From Ligustrum vulgare (Eukaryota > Streptophyta > Magnoliopsida > Lamiales > Oleaceae): a stretch of 64,000 nucleotides of DNA. The first letter of the stretch is position 1. Each line of letters opens with the position of its first letter. Where the stretch lies: NCBI GenBank assembly GCA_963555705.1, contig OY743174.1, positions 60,844,234 through 60,908,233 of the forward strand, in the 5' to 3' direction. The notes below the pieces were generated by a model that had not been told where the DNA came from, did not search any database, and saw only the letters and a list, made by a program, of their open reading frames with translations. Position numbers and translations under genes: made by a program. This document shows, in pieces, positions 22,353 through 32,726 of this stretch.

Positions 22353-22574
22353 GTTCGTATCTTCCTTACCCTTCATCTTCGGTTAATAATTGTGTTTTTC
22401 ATTACACGAATTTGTCATTTCTTGGCTGAATTATTGGGATTAAAACTGGGTTAGAGATAAGAAACAGGATGGGTTATAATTTCTTGGCCAAATTTGTTGA
22501 TTTTTGTTATGAGTTTCTACAAATCATGGCTGTTTTTCTGTAAATCGTGGCTGCATATGAAATCAATTAGTTTT

Positions 22575-22577
<3 letters not shown>

Positions 22578-22622
<45 letters not shown>
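22578..22622. repeat. poly(T) tract
   Basis: An uninterrupted run of about 45 T inside the CACTA element, immediately before the tandem repeats. It could be a relic of an inserted poly(A)-tailed sequence in minus orientation or simple slippage. Confidence 0.9.
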
Positions 22623-22623
<1 letters not shown>

Positions 22624-22689
22624 TAAATTGTTGCTTCCACAGTATGTTCAGAGTCGAGATTTTTTTGAAATCAACAGTATGTTCAGAGT

Positions 22690-23000
22690 CGAGATTTCAG
22701 GTTTGCATAAAGTGTATGTTCAATTTCGATTGCAAACTCAAACTCAAGATTTCTGCTTTCATTTCCTAAAGTGTATGTTCAATTTCAATTTCAAAATCAA
22801 ACTCAAGATTTATGCTTTCACTGCCTAAGGTATTATATTCAATTTCAATTTCAAAATCAGATTGAAGATTTATGCTTTCACTGCCTAAGGTGTATGTTCA
22901 ATTTCAAACTCAAGATTTTTGCCTAAGGTGTGTGTTCAATTTCATTTACAAGATTTCTGCTTTGCTTTCACTGCCTAAGGTGTATGTTCATACTCAAGTA
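22690..23000 (+). repeat. minisatellite, about 60-bp unit
   Basis: About five diverged copies of a unit running from 'aaggtgtatgttcaatttc' to 'gctttcactgcct'. Unit lengths vary because of internal deletions in the third to fifth copies. It lies within the CACTA element in what is probably an intron. Confidence 0.85.
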
Positions 23001-23070
23001 TCAAGCATTGAACTAAGCAAGAATGAAAAGATAATGTTGAAAGGTAACTCAACAATAAGTAAAAAAAAAT

Positions 23071-23496
23071 TGACAGCAAACATTAATAAATTGAAGAAAA
23101 ATCAAGAACTCGAAACTCGGAGAATCTTCAATAAAAGAAATTTTATTTTATAATCAAATTTTATGTAAAAAATGAATGGTAAAGACTCCTTTTATAGGAG
23201 GAAAACCCAAGAGTCCTAATTAGTATCAAATTAGAAAACTAAATATGAAAAGAAAGCAAATAAAGCTATGAAATCTATTAAAACTAGGAAACTAATTCTA
23301 TTTAAACTTAAAAGCTAAATTTGAGGCCCTTCCCATTGGATTTTCGAAAATCCAGCGCTGCCAATGGACTTTGTCAATTGGTATGCTATAGAACTCTTCG
23401 TGCTTGACAGTATATTTAAATTTCAACCCGATCCAACGGTCGGTCCAAAAAGTTATGTCCGTTTCAAGATTGGTCGACAAAATATGATCTACATCA
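23071..23496 (-). mobile_element. nested insertion, probable solo LTR
   Basis: The segment starts TGACAGCAAA and ends CTACATCA (TG...CA). On the minus strand it holds an LTR-like promoter (CTCCTATAAAAGGAG near 23194-23208) followed by a transcript-start-like AT-rich region. AAAAAATTGACAGC occurs at both borders (ending at 23076 and 23517), a 14-bp direct repeat longer than an LTR target duplication. A retroposed sequence with a poly(A)-like end is therefore an alternative. Confidence 0.4.
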
Positions 23497-24879
23497 AAAA
23501 AAATAAAAAATTGACAGCTTGTATTGTTTTGGTGAATGCTTTGATGTGTGTGTATATTATTAGCTACTTTTAATCTTTTTTAACTTCAATTTATCTTTAA
23601 GCATAGTTAAGTAATATTGCCCCAAAATGTTGAGTAATATTGCCTTTCATTTTTAATGTAATTCACTTCTATCTCTATCTTTAAGCATAGTTAAGTGTAT
23701 TGTTTCTCCATTGAATAAATTTTTTTGATTATTATATCAAATATCTTTTAGGGGCTGTAGAAAGTGCATTGGATTGCAGAGCTTCCTTCAATTCAAATTG
23801 CAACAAGGTAAGTTCATATAATTTAAGTATTGCATCAATAATATGTGTGATAGTAATCATCGTTATATCTTTGCACCAAAATCTTTTATCATGTTATTAA
23901 CATGTGGTTTTATTTCAGTGAATGCTTTAATGTGTGTATATTACTACCTATTATAGTCATTTTTTAACTTTAATTTATCTTTAATCATAGTTAACTAATC
24001 AAATTTATAAATTTTATACATTAAACTTTATGTCAAATTTATGTACGTTGGTTAAAGTGTGATCATTAAAAAAACCGAGGGTGTATTTGGTGGTTACGGG
24101 AAAGGATTAGGCAAGAGTGGCACGTGACAAAGTTCGCCAATTGTCTAATCCAGTAGAATTTTGCTACTTCACCCGCGCATTGTACCATGCGGGCTACTGC
24201 CCCCTCACATGGGGCGGTAGCCGGGTGCTGTAGCAAAGTCCAATTCAGTATAGCAAACATGGGTGTGTTGCTGATGCTTACACAGCCACGTATACAAATA
24301 TAAAAGCAATTTATTTCAATTTGAGCATAGGAGCAAAGATTAACCTGAGCATAATTTTGTGATTATATATAGTACTTCTCTTGATACTTCTTATTATTGA
24401 AAAATGTCCACCAGAAAAACTAGGTATTTGCTTTTATCTTTTGCAATAAGGAGTTCAAAAGTTTTGCAGCATGATAAAACATATATTATCTGCTTATTGC
24501 ATTTGAACGTTTAAAACGAGCAAATTTACAACCCATTTTCTTGTTTACAGAAGGAAACTGGATTAGGTTTCTACAGCTTCTTTGAGCTTTAAAATTTCTT
24601 AATATGTAGACAGAAGAATAGACTTATATTATGTTTGTGATTGGCAGAAAATTATTTAAATCCAAAAAGTTGGTGCATTTGAAGCCTCGAATATGATAAT
24701 CTCTTAATGGATTGAAGAACTTTCTATACTAATTTAAATTGTTAAGCAGATTGTCGCTCTCAACTTGATTAAAATTTCATTGCAATTGGTTTTCGATTTT
24801 ACTTAATTAATATAGATACTTTTTAAAGCTCCCCAACATTGCGGGCTATGGAGCTAGTTCGGTCCAGTTTATTACTTTT

Positions 24880-25037
24880 AACAACTTCGGAAATCTATTA
24901 GCGACGCAGCTTTCTCCGACAAAATTTTCGACAGACTTTGTCCGTTGGTATATATTGATCATTTTTGACGGAAATTAGGCCTTTAGTGATGGAAAATTGA
25001 AAAATTCAATTGGTAAAAGCTGGATTTCTAGTAATGT
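24880..25037. mobile_element. remnant of another CACTA-like terminus
   Basis: GCGACGCAGCTTTCTCCGAC and TTTTCGACAGACTTTGTCCG resemble CACTA subterminal repeats. The stretch ends GGATTTCTAGTAATG, one base from the canonical inverted terminus ...TTTCTAGTAGTG. The opposite end is not found, so this is at best a truncated nested copy. Confidence 0.35.
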
Positions 25038-25675
25038 TATAAGAATTAAATAAACTAGCTAGCCGATTAATCTTCTTCCATTATTAGTATCATTTGAATT
25101 GATTGATCAACCACTATCTATTTCGTGATAATTTTATTTATTTAACTCTCCTTTCATTTTAATACAATCTAGATAATATTTGCAATAAATTAATGAATAA
25201 TAAAATTTCCGATTGTCCCTAATAAATGGTTTACTGATTGTCCACTCCCAAAATTGGCCAATTCACTCTCAAGTAAATTTTTCTTTACATAATTTATTTA
25301 ATTTTATTTCTATCAGCAGTTCAACCTTTTTTAGACCTTTTGATATTGATTGTTTACCTTAATCCTCAATTTGGATTATTTTTTAAAGGAAAAACTCAAA
25401 AAAAAAGTGATAGAAATGGATAAACGAGTTGTTCCATTGATTCTTTTTTCCATGTTTCGACATTGATGCTAAAGTGTGATCATCAGCATATCCCCCTCTA
25501 AATAGAAAAAGAAAATCCCATTTGCATGCATACGTGTTGAACCAGCTTTTCTCAAAAAGTGGATACATATGTATGTGTATTTATATAAGCTTAAATATTT
25601 TTCCTGAATGGACAGTGTCTGTGAATTACCACAAAGGTTGATCAGAAGCTTGCTTTATCACTGAAGGCTAGAAAA

Positions 25676-25921
25676 ATGTGGAAGCTCAAGATTGCTCAAG
25701 GCAATGGACCGTACTTATACAGCACCAATGATTTTTATTTATTTATTTATTTATTTATTTATTTGTATTTTATTGTTGATGGGATCAAAATATTGCACCA
25801 CAGAAATGGGGATGACCTATATTTCTTTATGCAGAGTCTCCAAATGATGTGCTGGTGGGCACATGATCCACATGGTGATGAATTCAAGCGTCATCTCTCA
25901 CGAGTTCCTGGCTTTTTGTAG
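25676..25921 (+). pseudogene. captured oxidosqualene cyclase, 5' exon pieces
   Basis: Exon one starts MWKLKIAQGNGPYLYSTND, the conserved N-terminus of plant beta-amyrin/cycloartenol synthases. It is cut by a TTTA microsatellite at about 25733-25762, where the conserved NxVGRQ-type continuation is missing. A second exon (25835-25921, acceptor TTTATGCAG) encodes MMCWWAHDPHGDEFKRHLSR, the motif upstream of the cyclase core. It ends in a stop (TAG) where the family has Trp. Most exons between the two are absent. The enzymes cyclise 2,3-oxidosqualene to triterpenes or sterols; this copy cannot. Confidence 0.8.
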
Positions 25922-26028
25922 GGGCTTATCAAAATCTACTAATTAAAATCTGATTTTTAAGTAGGGGCTTAATGAATTGTAGGTAAAGGTACTGGATGAA
26001 AATATACCTTTAATTTCAAACTATGCAG

Positions 26029-26329
26029 ATCATAGATAACCCAAGTGGCGACTTCAAATGTATGTATCGTCACTTTACTAAAGGTGGATGGACTTTCTCT
26101 GATCAAGATCAAGGATGGGCGGTATCAGATTGCATAGCTGAGGCACTTAAGGTACGTACGTAATAATTTTTTCATTTCTTCAATTATCTCTAAAAGAAGC
26201 CTGGACTGGACTTATATATATGTTCTACAGTGTCTACTTCTGCTCTCAAAATTCCCTACTGAAATTGCTGGAGAAGAGGCTGAGGCTGAGCGCTTGTATG
26301 ATGCTGTAAATGTCCTTCTTTCTCTACAA
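26029..26329 (+). pseudogene. captured oxidosqualene cyclase, two central exons
   Basis: Exon 26029-26151 (acceptor CTATGCAG, donor GTACGT) encodes [20 protein letters not shown] and [20 protein letters not shown]. Exon 26231-26329 (acceptor TTCTACAG, donor GTATGG) encodes [14 protein letters not shown] and [13 protein letters not shown]. Both are hallmark segments of plant oxidosqualene cyclases, in the right order and both in phase 0. The exon that should precede them (LWDT...LLASNL region) is missing. They are followed, still in phase, by the chimeric exon leading into the transposase. Confidence 0.85.
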
Positions 26330-26441
26330 GTATGGCTTCTATATCTTGAAAGTCAGCTGAACTCGACTGAAAATATATACATGATTTATATATTATAAGA
26401 TAATGGATGATAACTAATTGCCTTTTATCCTATCTATCCAG

Positions 26442-26633
26442 AATCCTGACAGTGGAGGTTTAGAATCTGGGAGCCCCCAATTCCACAGATATATTTGCAG
26501 GCAAACATTTACATATACCGTTAGATGTGTATCAGCAAATATGGTGAACCGTTCGAAGAAGATGTACAATCATCGTACTGGTTCACGTCCTTTCTCGTAC
26601 ATAGTAGAGGAGATGGCAGAGGTAGTAAATTTA

Positions 26634-26692
<59 letters not shown>

Positions 26693-27171
26693 GTCGTGAA
26701 TTAATTAATTTTTGTTGTAAATTGAAATACATTGTTTGTCACATTCTTACATGCTATTAGGATGGTTCGAAGTTTCCTGAGGTTCATGCATTTGAGTTAG
26801 CTTATGCAGAGAAGAATAAGTGTTGGACTGATAATATAGCTAGGACTAAATATGTAAGAAATATTCATGAACTCTTCATTTGTGCTTTGATTTTTTCTCT
26901 TGATTTGTATTATGTATCTTTTGGGTGTCTACTTATATATATCTTTTTTTTTTCAATACCTTGCAGGATGAGATGCTTGTCAAAATTGATGAATTTCTCT
27001 ACATTACAATCTTTACATCATTCTATGCAGCAGATATGTCATAATGTTCCTGGTTTTGTCATGCTACCATTTACGCCATTGTCAATAGATGATGCTTTCG
27101 AGGAAGATGGTGATGTTGAGGGAGAAGAGAACAACTTTGAGGAAGAGCACAACTTTGATGAGGATGAGTAG
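26442..27171 (+). pseudogene. En/Spm-type transposase exons with chimeric first exon
   Basis: Exon 26442-26621 begins NPDSGGL, plausibly the next bases of the cyclase, then switches to transposase-like sequence (NRSKKMYNHRTGSRPFSYIV). Exon 26761-26853 continues DGSKFPEVHAFELAYAEKNK and CWTDNIARTKY. The third exon starts at 26967 with DEMLVKIDEF. These match the plant Ptta/En/Spm transposase domain (conserved GSxxF, E.F, TH/AY, W.d..a...Y..M pattern). In phase the last exon stops early (near 27042). The next frame carries an acidic tail (DDAFEEDGDVEGEENNFEEE) ending at 27171, so a frameshift is likely. Confidence 0.75.
26631..26691. repeat. (ATT)n microsatellite
   Basis: About 20 ATT units in the intron between the first two transposase exons of the CACTA element. 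Confidence 0.95.
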
Positions 27172-27379
27172 CATATTTAATTAATTTATGAGGATAGATA
27201 TTTATTTTATTATTATTATATAGATGCATTAATGATAGCTATAGAGCATGTTTGCTAAACTATTTTTATATATATTTACATCACATTCAATGACAATTAC
27301 AATGAGTTTTTAGTTCGAGTTTGATACAATATTTGGAGTTAGTAATATATTGTTTTATATTAGAAATTTAAATTTAAAT

Positions 27380-27914
27380 TTAATTTATTTTTATCCTACA
27401 AATAAGTTTTCCCTACAAACAAAAATTCGTGACAAGAAATTAAATTAGAAAGTGTTTTCCATACAAACAATTATTTGTGGGGAAAACTACGATTTAGCCT
27501 ACAACATCATTTTAATCTATACCTACAAACGTATTTTGTAGTTCAATCTAACATTAGAATGCAAAAAATTGTATAGGGATAGAAATTAGACAACAAATAA
27601 TATTTGTCTCTAAAAGATTTGTAAGCTCGAACTTTAGCCAACGAAACATATTTCATAGGTAAAATAAATATTAGCATACAAATAATTTCGTTGGGAAAGA
27701 TCTTAAACGACAAATGATTTTTGTAGCGAAAGAGTTCGTAGGCCCATACCTTCGCAGACAAAGTTACCAATTTTGTCGGCTTATGTCTATCCCCTCGATG
27801 TTTGCCACACAAACCTCCCTACAAATTATCTTCGTCTGAGAAGGCTTTTACCCACGAAAAAGAACCTTTCCCTACAAATTTATTTTGTATGCGAAAAGTA
27901 AATTTCTTGTAGTG
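27380..27914. repeat. right subterminal repeat region of the CACTA element
   Basis: Many copies of CCTACAAA-type motifs (for example CCTACAAATAAGTTTTCCC and CCCTACAAATTTATTTTG), inverted relative to those at 21322-21720, ending at the terminus CTTGTAGTG. Target copy TTT follows at 27915-27917. Confidence 0.8.
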
Positions 27915-27917
27915 TTT

Positions 27918-28348
27918 GATGCATCCCCCAACTCCACTTGGATCAGAAGTCCTCAGTTCAGTGAGATCAATACTTCCAGCTAATTCTTCCTGATATTTTC
28001 TTAACCTGACAAACTGCACAAAGGCCGCTATCTCGCGGCAGAATGGAAGCAATTGCATTTTTAGCAAAGCCAAGATTAACCTGCTGGTGATCAAACGATG
28101 ATATAGAACAAAATGTAACATATTATTCAATGAAACAAAATACTCTTTTATATCCAACAATAGGAAGACTCCCAATTATCAGATGAATCAGAATTCACTG
28201 TTGAGAAATCCTCTTTATCCACATTAATCAAATCAATTATTACAAGAAGGAAATTCCCTCATGAATCCAAAAATAGTTTTTTCAACTTTTGATTGCTTCT
28301 TGAGAATTTCCCACTTCTATTGAGTTTGACTAGAAATAGCTCACATGA
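27918..28348. repeat. block A, part 2 (duplicated at 41255-41684)
   Basis: Collinear with block B: CTTGGATCAGAAGTCCTCAG, then the 'gcggcagaatggaagcaatt' segment, ending GACTAGAAATAGCTCACATGA. The minus strand keeps a short open stretch (FAKNAIASILPR). Block B encodes a longer version (GFVKNEIASILPRAAFVQLV, then SRKYQEECFKLVDESSGSID). The host gene is not recognised. Confidence 0.8.
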
Positions 28349-29645
28349 TGTAGCAACCAAGAATTTTTACATATTTAATATTTATTTTAAAGTTTCGAAA
28401 AAACGTGCCGCTGCGATCTCACCCATTTTAAGTAAACGTCACGACGCGTTCGTCTAGCCAAGTCGAGAAATATGAGGTTAATTCAAATTTAAATAAATTC
28501 CGAATTTCTAAGATTATATCATTTTATTTCTTTCAAAATCGTTTTAAAGTCCAAATTGTGTTAAGCTCATTTTATCGGATCCCTTTTCCAACTCAGTTGA
28601 ATTCACGCGTATTATTTTCTCGATTTCCCTTTCTTGTGTATCATAATCTCATAAGATTCCCAACATACTCCACCAACTCCAGTAACTCCACCCCATACCT
28701 ATCAAACTCCCACTAACATCAAACCCATTCTTCCACCAACCTAAACCCATACTCTTTACATCACCCAACACCCTCTTTTATACACTACACCATCCCATCC
28801 TCAGCTCCATTTCAGCATCCTCCTGTAGCCAGGTAACCTCGAACCCCAACCTCACGCATCCATTTCAGCTGCCTCATTGCAGCATCTTCCCAGCATCACC
28901 AACACAACTACTTCGACCCACCGTTTATCACCTGCAGCACCGCCACCAACCGCCACAATCACTACTGCTCAACCACACCCAACGCATCTCCTTCCCCATC
29001 AATCATCATCATCATCACCACTCACACAGCCACCACCTCCATTTTCGCACCCACTGCACAACCCATTTCCACCATCACCACCGGCATCAGCATCACCACC
29101 CAAAACCACAGCCCAGTCACCAAACCAGCACCAAATCCTTACCCAAATCAAACCATAAACCAAGAATAGACTAGCCTAGAACATTACCTCGACCTTGACC
29201 CATCTCTAGCCAGATTCTCGCCGGAACAAACTCCAATTCGCCCAACCGAGCCTTGATTTTCTGCCCAAAAACCCGCTTCAAATTCTGCCCATTTAGCTCA
29301 GTTCGCCCCTCCTCGTTGCCACCACTTGACGGCGACACCCCGCCGGCAAAACGTCGGTGCTAGCTGGAACGGGCGGAGTTTCGTCCTCCGCCGCTCTCTC
29401 TTTCCGCTCCTCTGTCTGTAACCGAGAGAGAGAGAGAGTGAGTGAGTGAGTGATTTGGTTTTAAATTTACTTTTGTGAAATTTGCATCTTAGTCCCCATC
29501 TTTTGAAACCGTTCAATTCAGTCCCAGCCGATTTAATTCATTTCATTTTAAGCCCCAAATTTTGAAATGATCATTTCAGTCCCTTATGTTTTAAAATGAT
29601 TATTTTAACACTTGAAGTTTTAAATTATTTAAGCTTTCAATAATA

Positions 29646-29791
29646 AACTTTCAAATTATTCATAGTAATCCCTCAACTTTCAAATTAGTCATTTTAATCC
29701 CTCAACTTTCAAATTAGTCATTTTAGTCCCTCAACTTTCAAAGTATTCATTTTAGTCCCTCAACTTTCAAATTATCAATTTCAGTCCCCAA
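29646..29791. repeat. 29-bp tandem repeat within the solo LTR
   Basis: Five units of the type ACTTTCAAATTAGTCATTTT followed by AGTCCCTCA, each 29 bp, with a few substitutions per unit. More diverged copies seem to extend upstream to about 29480. Confidence 0.9.
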
Positions 29792-30162
29792 ATTGTAATT
29801 TATCATTTTTAACTATAAATTTCAAAAGACTAATTCGACTTAAACTTCTAATTTGCTAGACGAAGCGTACGGAGAATTAAAGAATTTAAGTCGTTTCCCG
29901 CTCAACTTTGCACTCGTCAAGTTTAAGGTAGACTCGCCCCTATTAATTTATTTAAATTATGATTGCATGTGAATGTGTATGTTATGTGACTTATGTGAAA
30001 GTCATTTTTATGAAAAGAGACGAGAATGTATTTCTTCGGAAATAATTATGTTGTTATGTTTGTCATAACTTACTTGCTTTATGCATGAGAAAGAAAGAAG
30101 AGAATATCTTGCAAGATAAATGATAATGTTAATCATAACTTATGTACCTTACGTGCACGAGA

Positions 30163-30356
30163 AGAAAGAGCAATCCATACCCGATGATTTTAAAGGGCCT
30201 ATGATTTTTCAAAGAGAAGCCACGTGCTTTAATGCACAAGAAGAGCAACCCACACCCTATGATTTCTAAAGAGCCTATGAATTTTCAAAAGAAGCCATGT
30301 GCTTTAATGCACGAGAAGAGCAACCCACACCCTATGATTTCTAAAGAGCCTGCATT
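30163..30356. repeat. roughly 76-bp tandem repeat within the solo LTR
   Basis: Two complete units and one partial unit, beginning GAAGAGCAACCCACACCCTA and ending GTGCTTTAATGCACGA. The palindrome-like 'gtgctttaatgcac' recurs in each unit. Confidence 0.85.
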
Positions 30357-31106
30357 TATGTGTTCAATTATATTGTAGATTAATTAATTGGCGATGAGTC
30401 TACTGAGTATTTCTATGAAATGCTCATGTCTATTTTCAACAACATTTGCAGATTTCGGAGAGGGTGGCAAGTGATGGATGATTGTGGCAATAGACGTTAA
30501 ATGGTTGAAAACCTTATTTTAATGAATTCCGTATTCCCAAACATTGGATAGTTTTGAGAATTTCAGTTATTTGAGAAATTATGACATTGCCAATTGCTTT
30601 ACAATATTAATGGCTCGATTTATTATTTCGAATTGTTTCATAAATGTTTTCAATTTTATCGACCATTACAGTTTATTTAATGTTGCCAAAAATGAATTTC
30701 AGTTATTTCTTCCGCAAAAATATTATTTGAAAAGTTAGATTAGACGATGACGTGGTGAACCGTGTATTTAGAACTCGGGGCGCTACACATGAAAACTGCA
30801 ATCAGTTTCTCCTTATTTTTTACTGGTTAAATGTCATTTTATTTATTTACTATTTTTTTTTTTGGGAGGAAATATCCTTCCTTGAAAATCCACACTCGCC
30901 TAGGATATGATTTTACTGATAAGGCAAAAATTAAAAATGCAAAAGGTGGAGGAATGTATGTGCCTTACCTCCCAAAATGATACAAGATGCAATCTAAATG
31001 AGACTAGATGATAGTAAGCTGAAAATTACAAGCATCAATCAAAAAAACAAGAAAATAACAAGTTACGTGCTACAAACAAAAACTAGCAAGATAGGAATTT
31101 AAGTAC

Positions 31107-31427
31107 TTAGAACTGAAATGAAGGCATGCCAATTCTGTCTAGCCTGATCAGTCCTCTCACGTAACCTTTGAGTTCATCCTCAGTCATCTTCTTAAATTGT
31201 TTCTCCACAATGCCTTCATCACCCAGACAATCCGCCACTTTGTTACCCTCTCTCCATAAATGTGACATAACCACCTCCATTTTACCAAGTTTTAGATGGA
31301 TAGATTTCAATGAATATTGAATTTCCCACGTTCCAGCTTGCTGTTGAGCAAGTAATATGACAGCTTTGGAATCAGTTTCGACCCAAACTTTTCGAACATC
31401 GGATAACCAGCATAGATGAAGACCAGT
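31107..31427 (-). pseudogene. RNase H-like C-terminal fragment, probably LINE-derived (copy A)
   Basis: The frame reads LHLCWLSDVRKVWVETDSKA, then SKAVILLAQQ, LKLGKMEVVMSHLWREGNKV and ADCLGDEGIVEKQF, ending LIRLDRIGMPSFQF and a stop. The ETDSKA and WREGNKVAD motifs are those of the plant RNase H-like domain (RVT_3), found at the end of LINE polyproteins and in domesticated host genes. The frame is closed upstream by a TGA next to an AG that could be an acceptor. The catalytic core upstream is missing. Confidence 0.7.
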
Positions 31428-31939
31428 TACCTTTCAGTTGTGAGTTTGTAGGTCTGATAGTATATTAAATCAAGGTTCTTTATTTAGACAAACTTTTTGA
31501 CGTGCAAATTATATGCGAAATCAAGAAACAACGTGTGAAAACCAGCCTACACACGCGCACAAAAATTAAAACCCGTCAGCCAAAACAAAACGGAGAATGG
31601 TGAACAACGCATCTACGTGAGAATTATTTATTTTAAACCTTAAGATTGAACTCTCAAATTGTATCAGTTAACCAGTCAAACTTTCCTAGCTAGAGCCAAA
31701 CCGGCACATCCTAATATGATGGTCTTTTGAAAAACTTAGATTTGTCAAGTTTAATGCAAAGAATATTTGATAAATATTTATTACATTCAAACATGTAGAA
31801 TATTCTGTAAGTATTTTATGATGAAAAACTCAATCATCAGTATCGCAACATTCCATCGCCATCTTCTGTTGCCGAAGGCTCCTCTCTTACGACAACATCT
31901 TCTCCCAATTCATTGAGGTTGATATATAGTTAACTTCCT

Positions 31940-32330
31940 TTACTTGTGTATCTTGTGAACTGTTGTATCCACCAAGAAATCATCCTTCAAATAACCTGGA
32001 GTTTTTCTCTTCCTCAATCCCTTCCTATTCCCACTAGTATTTTGGAAATAGTTGGTGCTTTCAACGGCTGGTTGAGATGTCGATTCAGGAGTTTCCAACA
32101 AAAAGAATTCCAAAAACTTAAAATTTATGAGATACAAAATACAATCTCAGATTAGTGGGGGAAAAAAATATATATCATTCTTTTACACTCACCTCCAGTA
32201 CTAATATTACCAGAGGAAGATTCAATAACTGGAAATGATACAAGGTGGAACATGAGTTTGCGAAGGAGTTGGCACAGGATCTGACTGATGAGCTGGCTCA
32301 CTAGTTTGTGAAAATGCGGCCAAGCATAAA
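31940..32330 (-). pseudogene. two-exon fragment, unrecognised (copy A)
   Basis: An upstream piece ends at a donor (GGAG/GTGAGT, exon border at 32193). A downstream piece (ending at 31940) encodes LLETPESTSQPAVESTNYFQ, then RKRKTPGYLKDDFL and HKIHK. Copy B is better preserved. In A the first piece has a 2-bp deletion that breaks the frame. The basic KTPGYLKD motif is reminiscent of linker regions in copia polyproteins, but that is only a resemblance. Confidence 0.45.
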
Positions 32331-32369
32331 TCAAATCCTGCATTAACATCTCACAAAAGTCTGTACAAA

Positions 32370-32650
32370 AAATATTCACCATACTTTCTAAACATAGAGT
32401 GTGTTTGATTCTAATTAAAATGGGATTTTTTTTAAAAATGAATAGTAATTTTTAGGAGAATGGATGCTTGAAATTGGATTGCAAAGTCAAATATTGTGGG
32501 CTTAGCTTTTAATATTCACCATACTTTCTAAACATAGAGTGTGTTTGATTCTAATTAAAATGGGATTTTTTTAAAAATGAATAGTAATTTTTAGGAGAAT
32601 GGATGCTTGAAATTTGGTTGGAAAGTCAAATATTGTGGGCTTGACTTTAA
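32370..32650. repeat. tandem duplication of about 140 bp
   Basis: AATATTCACCATACTTTCTA opens both units (starting about 32370 and 32508). Both contain GAGTGTGTTTGATTCTAATT. Block B has one unit only (about 43490-43630), so the duplication arose in A. Confidence 0.9.
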
Positions 32651-32726
32651 ATAAATGGTTGAAATTGAGTACTGTAGAAAAATGAGAAAATTTTAAGGGA
32701 TAATTGCATTCTATACTATATTTTTA

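Larger units (their letters stand above)
21322..27914 (+). mobile_element. CACTA (En/Spm) transposon with captured oxidosqualene cyclase exons
   Basis: Bounded by CACTACAAGAAAATTTTG at the left and ...AATTTCTTGTAGTG at the right (inverted), with the 3-bp target duplication TTT (21319-21321 and 27915-27917). Both ends carry several hundred bases of subterminal repeats built on CCTACAAA/TTTTGTAGG. The interior holds a leader exon, tandem repeats, a nested insertion, exons of an oxidosqualene cyclase and exons of an En/Spm-type transposase. The element was probably mobile with the help of another copy; its own transposase frame is interrupted. Confidence 0.92.
28349..30787. mobile_element. solo LTR (2,439 bp) with target duplication CATGA
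   Basis: Starts TGTAGCAACC and ends GGGGCGCTACA, flanked by CATGA on both sides (28344-28348 and 30788-30792). Block B has the uninterrupted sequence GCTCACATGAAAAC (around 41677-41690), an empty site. There is no interior and no second LTR, so the element was reduced by recombination between LTRs. A proline-rich open frame at 28877-29158 follows from its CA-rich composition and is not a gene. Confidence 0.9.

Noticed and set aside
24066..24270. MITE starting GGGTGTATTTGGTGG
   Set aside because: The right side (AGCAAACATGGGTGTG) is not a convincing inverted copy and no target duplication is visible.
28877..29158. 93-codon Pro/Thr-rich frame
   Set aside because: Lies in a CA-rich part of the solo LTR; no motif, no codon bias.
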